Assembly: GCA_047967505.1 (NCBI GenBank)
Contig: CM106540.1
Source of the DNA: Dipteris shenzhenensis
Taxonomy: Eukaryota; Polypodiophyta; Polypodiopsida; Gleicheniales
Length of the DNA stretch: 64,000 nucleotides
Strand: one strand, 5' to 3'
Positions 48,984 to 58,639 of this stretch are shown one piece after another; the stretch's first letter is position 1; the number at the start of each line of letters is the position of its first letter. The notes beneath the pieces are model-generated. The model was not told where the DNA came from. It saw nothing but the letters and a program-made list of their open reading frames with translations, and searched no databases. The position numbers and the translations under genes are program-made.

Positions 48984-50443
48984 ATGTGGGAAGGAAGTGC
49001 TTCTAGCTCACCTGATCCGCGGGAATCGATATGGAAGGATTTATATAACATTTTAGGGCACCCTCCTAGTCCTGCGGAGTTATACGGGTACATGACGGGT
49101 ACCCTTAACACTCCCCAGGAGTCGGCACTATAAACTCCGAGCCACCCCACACCAGCTGAGATCACCCCAGCGGAGTCCACACAGCCGTCTTATGCCCCGT
49201 CTTATGCCCCTTCCCCCGTACCGTCTTATGCCCCTTCCCCCATGTCGTCTTATGTCCCTTCTGCCATCCCGTCTTATGCCCCTTCCCCCATGCCGTCAGG
49301 AGGTCCTTCTGCCTCGGCGAGCCGTCGACGTACTCCCCAGCCGTCGAGACTCGGTTCTCCAGCTACGAGTGGTCAGCGTAGTCCCGTGCAGTCCCCAGCT
49401 ACGAGTGGCCAGCGTACGAGCTCGACACGACAGGGTGGCAGGCGTAGTAGCAGGGAGAGCGGTGGCGGATGCATGGCACAGTGCTTTGGGCCATGTGGCG
49501 GTGAGGAGGATGATGATTCAGATGATTTAGACGTGCCTCTGGGTGATGGTACGATTTATTATGACATCACTCAGACAGGAGGCATCTTGATGGATGCGCG
49601 GGGGAAGGACATCATGGCCTTCATGCGCTCTGTAATTGCTAACAATTACAGAGATTGCTTTATCCACTATAAAGACCACCCAAAGAGGTTGGCTGATGAG
49701 ACCCTCGCTACTATTCACTCTAGGTATCCTAACCCCCCCAATCGCCAGTTCACAGATAAATGGGGGAAGTCAAAGATTGTTACGATACTTAGCAATAAAA
49801 GATCTTCCCTTAAGAGGCAGGCACTAGCGGAGCTTGCCAGACTTGAGGCAGGTCAACCTCCAAGGGGCCCGCCCCACACCGCTCAGAAGCGTGAGTGGAA
49901 GAAGGCAATGAAGTCAGCGAGGGAGGAGCCCAGTCTGCAGCACGTGGAGGCACGGAGGATCCAAATGGAGGAATATGGGAGCGCGCATTTTGGAGTAGGG
50001 GGTGTTGAATCATGGGAGGCCCAATTTGTAAGTATCGATCTCAAATTATATTGCTTATGTAGTTTATTAGGAGGTTGGTTGTTTCTTTGTACTAATCCCT
50101 CCACAAAGTGTATCGCGGTCATGCAGCTTGAGATCGTGGGCAGATACCCTACTCCAGTGGAGACAACCTACCACTGCCACCATCGCAGAGGAGATACATG
50201 GAGGCACTTCTATGATGACGGGTTGATTACTGAGGAGCAGTATACCCGAGCTACCGGACAGGCCCCCCAGGTATTTGAAAGTAATTAAATAATGCCAAAA
50301 TTATAAGTAAAGATTTGATTTTTCATACATTGATATATGTTGTCCCTTGTTTACAGGCCGCCCCTGCACAAGACGAGGAAGGAGGTGCAGAAGGGAGCGC
50401 AGAAGGCAGCGCAGAAGGGAGCGTGGAAGGCAGCGAGGATTAG
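48984..50443 (+). pseudogene. E2 TNPA/Transposase_24-like gene with one premature stop
   Basis: ATG 48984 (MWEGSASSSPDPRESIWKDL). TAA at 49131-49133 replaces a Gln codon (CAG in E3). Downstream the frame is open: SYAPSP/MP repeats, RTSSTRQGGRRSSRESGGG, an acidic EEDDDSDDLD stretch, KDIMAFMRSVIANNYRDCF, YPNPPNRQFTDKWGKSK, SNKRSSLKRQALAELARLE. Exon borders: 48984-50027, 50127-50270 and 50357-50443 (GT-AG). An internal Met (49242 or 49470) could initiate a shorter protein with the whole core, so loss of function is not certain. Expected role is binding the 12-bp motif, as TNPA does in Spm. Confidence 0.8.
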
Positions 50444-50464
50444 TCGTAGAAGTAGTGCTACTAT

Positions 50465-50610
50465 TCTTTTTTGTACTTAAAGCCATTGGCTTGGCTTCGT
50501 GCCTCTTGTATATAGACTCCTCTTATTTTTTGTACTTGAAGCTACATGACATGGCTTAGCTTCCTTATTTTTTGTACTTGGAGCCACATGACGTGGCTTA
50601 GCTTCGTGCT
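50465..50610. repeat. E2: triple hairpin repeat after the TNPA-like gene
   Basis: Three successive units TTTTTTGTACTTGAAGCC with inverted cores such as AGCCACATGACGTGGCT. Same block as in E1 and E3. Confidence 0.75.
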
Positions 50611-50794
50611 ATATGTATATACAAGCACTTTTATAGCTTTCAATTTTATTGCGTTTTGGAGTTGTAATATTTTATTTGGAATTGTAATAAAAATGCGGTT
50701 GGCTGTAAGAATTGAATTACAGAATGTGGATATGGGATTCTTGTAACTATATAGCATACACAACATACACAGTATTCTGTAAATTTTTTTTTAA

Positions 50795-51063
50795 AAAAAA
50801 AGGCGCATCTATCAGTGCGTTTAAAAACGCGTTTATATTCGCATCTGTCTGTTCGATTTGCGTCTATACGTGCGTCTATGAAAGCATGTATAAGTGCGTC
50901 TATTTATGCGTGTCTGTGCGCGTCTATACGCGCATAAGTCTGATATATAGACGCGCAATTAGACGCGGGTCTCCTGATGCGCAAATAGACGCGCCCGTAA
51001 GTTTTTTATTTAGTTCATGAAACGCGTCTGTGCGCGCGTCTATGGGTGCTTTGTCTTGTTGTG
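50795..51063. repeat. E2 right subterminal repeats
   Basis: TAGACGCG-type words up to the terminus, the TNPA-side end. Confidence 0.9.
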
Positions 51064-54000
51064 GCTACTCATGTGCTCATTGAAATCAGCATCACCAGTG
51101 GTAGGCTCATCCTCACGGGTAATGGCTTCAATATCTGTATCTCCTATGTCATGATCATCCTCCTCTCTCGTATCACGGTCATCATCACGTCCATGGCCAT
51201 GATCATCCTCCATACGCTCCATATTAGTAAATGTACTATACATCACTTTGGAACATGGCATAATAGGTATGACATGCCACCATCTATTATTATCCACCGT
51301 TGGTTGATAGACAACCTAATTCAAACACAAATACAATCATGTTATTTTTATTGCATCAAATATTTAAAAGCGAGTATTTTTATATGTGGGCATAGTACCT
51401 GTTCACATTGTTGCGGTAGTACTAGTGTGTCCTTCCTACTTTGCCAAAACTTTGTGGAGTCAATAGTTACAAAGCCACTTGCATGGAATTTGATTGTTGG
51501 ATTAGGGCCTCTTTCCACCACGTCCTTAAACCACTTTACATCCAAAACATACACAAAAAAGCGTCGAAAGTCAAACTTAATAATATCTTGGATTATGCCA
51601 CAATAATCATCCATGGCTCCATTGGCTCCCTCAAAGCTAGCAATGACGCCACAATCTTGTGTGTTTCTCTTATCATCAATCCGTTGTGTTCGAAAATGCT
51701 TGCCCTCACACCATATAGCATTGAACATAGTGCACTACACCAAGACAAAATCAATTAAATAAGCAATCTAAATTATTGAAAGCTCCTAACTTATGCATAA
51801 CATTCTATATACCGACCTTGCTCATGCATCCCCTAGCATACTCCCATTCTTCCATTGTGATATGCATCCCCTCGTCTTTCTCTGCTTTCTCCATTTCATC
51901 AAGAAGCCAGTCCACATGAATATCCTTTGGAAGTGCTCTTAGATACTGAGGGTATGGCACACGAAAGAGGGCCCTTTCTTCTTGTCTTCTTGCCTTTGCA
52001 TCCTCGTATCTTGTCACCCATCTTTTCATCACATCACTATTAAGCACGCAACAGAGGTTGATACTATTATGCAACTCCGTGTCTATTACTTTGTTGCGTC
52101 CTTTCCCTTGTGTCCTCTTTTCTTGCTCTTTGTAAAGGCTCCCTTCAAACACCTCATGCATCCAGTGGGAGTACAAATTGTAGTAATAGCGTGCTTCACC
52201 GTCGCCATCTCTAGCTTTGATAACATCCACGGTGCACGAGGTAAAAAAACATGCCCATTTGGTCTCTCTTGTGGCCAAGCTTCACACATCCTCCCTGTGG
52301 TACGTAGATCCTCCCTTATGCCTGCGGAATCTCGTGTCCCATTCAAATGCTCCCAAATGGTAGATGCCACATTCTTGAATATATGCATGGGATCAAGCAG
52401 GTGATTGATCTTGAGGTGGGACCAATATGGTAAACGATAAAAGATGGAGTATCTAAACAAAAGTTGGTGTTAGCGGGCAATCTTTATTTCCAGCCAAGAT
52501 AGTACACAATAGTTATAAACCCTTACCGGCTCATGCCAAGTGGTGCAGGAGTCATGGAACCGTCCCAAATTCTCATCCAATCTCCCATGGTGAGTGATTG
52601 TGGGAGGACTTCATTCCAAGGGGCAACATATCTAGGATGATCAGGTGGGAGAACTCGATGGTGATTCTCATAGATGACCTTATTCAATGCATCTGCCCGT
52701 GAGGCAACTAGTGAAGGACCACAAATAGGACATGCATGGTAACCCGATGTAGTGAGACCTGAACAATAGACACAATTAAGAGTTGAAGGTGGGTTTAGGG
52801 TGCCACATCCTTTGCCTATTCATAATTAGAAGTGCAATGCTTACCTGAACACTCGCCATAGCCTGGGAAGTCATGCATCATCCACATCAAGACTACTTTG
52901 CAGTTGAAGTCTCGTGATGAGGGAGGCCTGCTCACATCATCCACCTCGATACCTCTCCAAAGTATCTCTACCTCGTCAATCAAAGGCTCCAAATAAACAT
53001 CAGGGTTTTTGACTTTATGTTTCCCTGGAATTAGAAGGGACAGCATAACATGTCCTTTCTTAATAGTCATAGAGGGTGGAAGATTATAATTCACCAATAT
53101 CACTGGCCATACACTGTAAGACGTGCTTTTGAGACCAAATGGGTTCACACCATCCTTACCCAATCCAAGTTACAAGCTCCTAGGTTCTTCCTTGAAGCTT
53201 GGCCATGTGTCTTCAATATGCTTCCACGCAAGAGAGTCCACAGGAGTTCTCCACTTGCCATCGGTTGATCGGTGGGAGGAATGCCATGACATGAGCTCTG
53301 CAATAGATTTGCACTTGAACATATGTTGGATGCGAGGGATTATGGGAAAATGTCGTAGAACCTTATGAGGCACGTCCAAAGTTTTGAGATCTGCTCTATA
53401 TCTTGCCTCTCCACAAGTAGGACACTCTCTTGCATCCTTATGTAGTCCACGAAACAAAACGCAATCGTTGACACATGCATGGATGCGCTTGTAATCTAAT
53501 CCTCCAAGAGAGGTCACATGTTGCCTTGCCATATCTCTTGAGGTCGGTAATTTATTCTCCCTTGGAAGCATTTTACACAATAGCCTGCACGTGAAGACCA
53601 TAAATGAGGAAAAGCATTTGAGTAATTGACCCATTAGCATAATTCACCATGTTTGCAAAATAGACTTTAAAGCTTACTTGAGTAATGCATTCAAACTTGC
53701 ATTGCTCCATCCATAGATGGTTTGCAAGTTTAGTAACTCAAGGGAGGCACGTAGAACAGAGAATGTGCACCCCTCAAACAGTGGAGTCGATGCTGCAGTA
53801 AAAAGATCATCCTGCTCCATGCTATCATCCCTCCCTTGATGGACATATAAATCTCGCACCATATTATCAAACACCTCCTCCTCCACAGCTTCATGAGGTA
53901 ATGGCGGAGGGCTACTATCACCATCACTCCATGCATCTGTAACGGTCCCTCCTGAAGATCCCACCTCATATTGCCGATGCTTCGCCTCGTCACGGCGAGC

Positions 54001-54303
54001 ATAGGGCAACATATGTGGGTGTGGCACTGCATCCTATATCAAATTAAAACAGGATCATAACTCAAACATATGAACACCCATAGGTATCTCAATTAACCTT
54101 AACTTACAAACCCTTACCATGTTTATGGCCGCATCCCATTCTCCATACTTTGAGATGTGATTGAGTGTAATCCTGCATGCACGATACATGTTTCCTCGAC
54201 ATCGATCACACATACATTTGATTTTTTGCTCCAACCACATGTCGCGATGGTGGATACGAAGGGATTCATCCTCACTGGAGCTACTTGTTGAAGATGAAGA
54301 CAT
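51064..54303 (-). pseudogene. E1 Tnp2 transposase, deleted and interrupted
   Basis: The start ATG complement is at 54303 (MSSSSTSSSSEDESLRIHH). It keeps the order seen in E3: MLPYARR, GRDDSMEQDDLF, CPTCGEARYR, then a stop at about 53172 just before GKDGVNPFG, PLIDEVEILWRGIEV and LLDPMHIFKNVA. At about 52110 the exon-5 segment ending EQEKRT is joined to QGKGRNKVIDTE; about 600 bp are missing relative to E3, including the intron and the DUF4218 core. Another 18 bp (THHGSR) are missing near 51965 between short CACACGA repeats. DUF4216 follows (51728-51348). The last exon is cut by E2 at 51064. Confidence 0.88.
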
Positions 54304-54354
54304 CCTACAAACAAACAACCCCAAAAAAATTGCTCTTCTTCAAATGTTTAAATT

Positions 54355-55080
54355 TGAACTCTATGGCGCGTCTAAAAGCACGTCCGTTTGTTCTGTGGTG
54401 CGCGTCTAAAATTGCATCTATCTATTCTATGGTGCATGTCTAAAAGCGCGTCTAAAACTGCGTCTACCCTGTGTATTTAGACGTGCCTATAGATGCGCTA
54501 TTAGACGCGATTATAGACGCGGCTTTTAAACCTGCTTTTAGCATGCTCGCTTCGCTTTTCTTCACATTACTTATACTTCGCGCGGCTTGCTTGATTTGTT
54601 ATTAGCAGATCCACAGTTTTGACGCTTAAGAGGAAGGCACCCACACTTACTTCCAAGCTTACACTTAAGAGGAAGGCACCCACACTTACTTCCAAGCTTA
54701 AAGGAGAGGAGGGTGAACAAGGAGGAGAAGCAACTTTGAAAAAGGAGAAGAACCTTCCATACCTCTATCCAAGGTAAGTCTTATTGCAGTTGATCTTTTT
54801 TGAAAGTTTGCTCTCTTTGGATTTGTACTTTCTCGTATCCAAAAAACACATGATTTGGGTATTAGTGTTACGTTGGTGTGTCGGATGCATGTCCTTTTCT
54901 ACTTTTTAGAAAAGTCCGTCTGTCGGAGCACGTCTATAGGCACGTCTCAGACCGTGTCTACAAGCGCGTCTATAGGCACATCTAGCCTGTTTGCAGACAC
55001 AGATAGCCGCGTTTATAGACACGCTGTTATACGTAAAAATAGACGCGCTAATCAGACGCATCTATACATGCGCTCCGGCA
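54355..55080. promoter_or_regulatory. E1 central divergent regulatory region
   Basis: Decayed 12-bp motif arrays at about 54360-54535 and 54925-55075 flank a non-repetitive part with a 39-bp duplication (CTTAAGAGGAAGGCACCCAC at about 54625 and 54664). Many motif CpGs have become TpG or CpA. Confidence 0.65.
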
Positions 55081-55153
55081 GTAATCCTCTCTTCCCTTCC
55101 CCTTTCTTCTCAGCTCATCAGTAATAGATTTTTTTTCTTTTTTCCAGTTCATC

Positions 55154-56606
55154 ATGTGGCCACGAAGCGCTTTCAGCTCACCTGATCCCTGGGATTCTAT
55201 TTTTACGGACTTATATAACCTTTTAAGGCACCCTCCTAGTCCTGCAGAGTTATACGGGTATATGACGGGTACTCTAAACACCCCCTAAGAGTCGGCACTA
55301 TAGACTCCAAACCACCCCACACCAGCTAAGATCACCCCAGCGGAGTCAGCATAGCCCAGTCGGCTACACAGCGCAGGCCCATCTCCCATGCCGTCTTATG
55401 CCCCTTCCCCCATGCCGTCTTATGCCCCTTCTGCCATGCCGTCTTATGCCCCTTCCCCCATGCCGTCAGGAGGTCCTGTCTCGCAGAGCCATCGGCATAC
55501 TCCTATGCAGTCGAGACTCGGTTCTCCAGCTACGAGTGGTCAGCGTAGTCCCGTGCAGTCTCCAGCTACGAGTGGCCAGCGTACGAGCTCGACACGACAC
55601 GGTAGTAGACGTAGTAGCAAGGAGAGTGATGGGGGATGCATGGCACAGTCCTTTGGGAGGGGTGGTGGTGGGGACGATGATGATTCAGATGATTTAGATG
55701 TGCCTCCGGGTGATGGTACGATATTCTATGACATCACTCAGATAGGAGGCATCTTGATGGATGCGCGGGGGAAGGACATCATGGCCTTCATGCGCTCTGT
55801 AATTGCTAACAATTACAGAGATTGCTTTATCCACTTCAAAGACTAGCCAAAGAGGTTGGCTGATGAGACCCTCGCTGCTGTTCGCTCTAGGTATCCTAAC
55901 CCCCCCAATCGCCAGTTCACAGATAAATGGGCCAAGTCAAAGATTGTTACGATACTTGGCAATAAAAGATCTTCGCTTAAGAGGCAGGCACTAGCGGATC
56001 TTGCCCGCAGGCTCGAGGGAGGTCAACCACCAAGGGGCCCACCCCACACCGCTCACAAGCATGAGTGGAAGAAAGCAATGAAGTTAGCGAGGGAGGACCC
56101 CAGTTTGCAACACATGGAGGCATGAAGGATCCAGATGGAGCAATATGGAAGCACGCATTTTGGAGCAGGGGGTGTTGAATCATGGGAGGCCCAATTTGTA
56201 AGTATCGATCTCAAATTATATTGCTTATGTAGTTTATTAGGAGGTTGTTTCTTTGTACTAATCCCTCCGCAAATTGTGTCATCTTGCAGCTTGAGATCGT
56301 GGGCAGCTACCCTACTCCTATCGAGATAGCCTAGCACCGCCACCATCATAGAGGAGATACATGGAGGCACTTCTATGATGACGGGTTGATTACTGAGGAG
56401 TAGTGTATCTGGGCTACTGGAGCAGCCCCCGAGGTATTTGAAAGTAATTAAATAATGCCAACGTTATAAGTAAAGATTTGATTTTTCATACATTGATATA
56501 TGTTGTCCCTTGTTTACAGGCCCATGCACAAGACGACGAGGAAGAAGACGAGAAAGAAGGCACAGAAGGGAGTGCAAAAGGGAGCATGGAAGGCAATGAG
56601 GATTAG
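55154..56606 (+). pseudogene. E1 TNPA/Transposase_24-like gene, degenerate
   Basis: ATG 55154 (MWPRSAFSSPDPWDS). Several stops occur, for example after the YGYMTGTLNTP-like block near 55287 and at 55845 where a His-Pro pair is expected. The recognisable core is KDIMAFMRSVIANNYRDCF, YPNPPNRQFTDKWAKSK and GNKRSSLKRQALADLARR. Same exon borders as E2. Confidence 0.82.
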
Positions 56607-56634
56607 TCGTAGAAGTAGTGCTAGCTACTCTTTT

Positions 56635-56775
56635 TTGTACTTAAAGCCATTGGCTTGGCTTCATGCCTCTTGTATATACACTCCTCTTATTTTTTGTACT
56701 TGAAGCCACATGATGTGGCTTAGCTTCCTTATTTTTTGTACTTGAAGCCACATGACGTGGCTTAGCTTTGTGCTA
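56635..56775. repeat. E1: triple hairpin repeat after the TNPA-like gene
   Basis: Same three-unit TGTACTTGAAGCCACATG block as E2 and E3. Confidence 0.75.
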
Positions 56776-56964
56776 TATGTACATACAAGCACTTTTTGAG
56801 CTTTCAATTTTATTGCATTTTGGAGTTGTAATGTTTTATTTGGAATTGTAATTAAAATGTAGTTGGCTATAAGAATTGAATTACATAATGTGGAAATGGG
56901 ATTCTTGTAACTATATAGCATACACAACATACACAGCATTCTGTAAATTTTAAAAAAAATATTA

Positions 56965-57241
56965 TAAAGCGCGTCTATCAGTGCATCTATAAACGCATCT
57001 ATATATGCGTCTGTCTGTTCGGCAAGCGTCTATTTTTGCATCTATAAACACGTTTATAAGAGCGTCTATTTAAGCATCTAAATGCGCGTCTATACACGTG
57101 TGTGTCTGCTATATAGACGCACTGTTAGATGCGGGTCTCCAGACACATTTATAGACGCACTGATAGACGCACCCGTAAGTTTTTAATTTAGTTCAGTAAA
57201 CGCATCTGTGTGCACGTCTATGGGTGCTTTGTCTTGTTGTG
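56965..57241. repeat. E1 right subterminal repeats
   Basis: Motif copies are clearly more decayed than in E2 or E3; GCGTCT often reads GCATCT. It ends in GCTTTGTCTTGTTGTG. Confidence 0.88.
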
Positions 57242-58405
57242 GATGCCACAAAGCCATATTTTCTCGTGTAGAAGCTAAAGAAATAGAAGAGTAAGTATTC
57301 CCAATACTTAAATACAAAATAGCTACCTTGGTTCCTTTTTCTATTACCATTGATCCTTTAGTGACCTTCCACAAATTTGCTATAAATGTGGTTGTGCAAA
57401 CTTCATCATCCAATTGGTTTCTTCTTAAATCAGTAGCATGCCTTACCTCCTTCAACAACAACTGATTTCCATTCAACAATTTTATCAGCTCCTTGCCCTT
57501 TCCAACAGCCTTACAAGCTTTATCATCACCTAAATGAACTTCTCCAAAATCATCTTGAACATAGTCTTGAAAATATTTCCTATGAGGTGTAGCATGAAAT
57601 GAAGCCTTTGAGTCTACTACCCATGCATCAGTGATAGTATCCAACGAAAGAATTGAGGCATCTTGCAACACAATACCTACTACATTTGCTTCTTGCATAT
57701 TCTCTTATTGTCCATCTCCTTCTTTTTCTTTCACAACCAACATTCTTTCTTCACGCGTGCTTTCTTCCCACAATGCACCAGCACTCTAGGTTCCCTTTGG
57801 ATTTGGATACTTTTCTTCTTGACTTGTCACGATGTTCTAGGCTCTTTCCTCCCTCCCTTTGTCTTCCCCTATTCTCAAGTGTTAAAGAATCACTTGATAT
57901 TTCACATGTGCTCTTTTGTCACATTTCCTTGCTAAGGAGAACACCACCAACATCATCAATTTTTAAAGTCTTTGACCCACAAATAGAGATACTCACAACC
58001 ATGACCAAGCCATCCAAAATTTTTGGCAACAATGAGCACAAAGTTAGGAAAGATCAAACCTCATTATTAGAGTTTACTCCTATAGACCTTAGTTGGCTAG
58101 CATTCGTATTGAACTGATTCAAATGATCAGCTATAGACCCACCTTCTGCCATCTTCAAATTGAATAAATTCTTCATAAGAAATACTTGTTAGAAGCTAAT
58201 AGTTTTTCATACAATGTATCCAATGTACTCATCATCAAGTCCTTTGTTGTCTTCTGGTCAAGGATGTTGAAATACATTGACAATACCAAGCACACTCATA
58301 GCATTCCTAGTGCCTTTCTGTCGAGAACCTCCTAGTCTTTAATTGACATACTCATTGGCTTCTTTGATATCTTGCCTGGTGGCAACAAGAGGTCCTTGTG
58401 GCATA
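57242..58405 (-). pseudogene. Ty1/copia remnant, part 1: gag and protease
   Basis: Read right to left, 58400-58050 is gag: EVLDRKALG, LDTLYEKLLASNKYFL and WQKVGL. At 57698-57240 comes the aspartic-protease block DAWVVDSKASFHATPHR, where intact proteins have W.LDSGASFH (here Gly is Lys). Then come YFQDYV, VHLGDDKACKAVGKGKELI, LLKEVRHATDLRRNQL, and the GAG-pre-integrase block ending ALWH. It is cut on the left by E1 and on the right by E4, and continues at 33303-34664. Adjacent pieces show that integrase N-terminal sequence was already deleted before E1 arrived. Confidence 0.87.
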
Positions 58406-58639
58406 CACTACAAGGCATAGGCCCTTTTTTGATGGAAATATTGATCTTTTTTACACTAAAAAGTTTTTTGTTTGACGGGTGCAAAGGTCGATATGTACAT
58501 CACTATTAGCATAAAAAAAGAACGGTCACTATATTAGTATCGCTATATAGTGACATTGGTAAATGTCACTATATAACGACACTGGTAAACGTCACTATAT
58601 AGCGACGACTTTCGAAAAGAGTGATACAAAATCGCTCAA

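Larger units (their letters stand above)
35324..51063 (-). mobile_element. E2: middle CACTA-superfamily element, inserted in E1 tnp2
   Basis: It starts CACAACAACACAAAGC at 35324 and ends GCTTTGTCTTGTTGTG at 51063. GCT flanks both sides (35321-35323, 51064-51066). About 7.60 kb belongs to E2 once E3 is removed. It landed in the C-terminal acidic region of the E1 transposase gene. Confidence 0.93.
34665..57241 (-). mobile_element. E1: outermost CACTA-superfamily element of the nest
   Basis: It starts CACAACAACACAAAGC at 34665 and ends GCTTTGTCTTGTTGTG at 57241, with GAT on both sides (34662-34664 and 57242-57244). Removing the element restores a continuous copia reading (LWHQLG) across the site. 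About 6.83 kb of the span belongs to E1; the rest is E2 plus its duplicated GCT. Gene order in the minus orientation matches E2, with E3 the mirror image. E1 is the oldest and most decayed: a stop near 53170, a deletion of about 600 bp in tnp2, and several stops in the TNPA-like gene. Confidence 0.92.
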
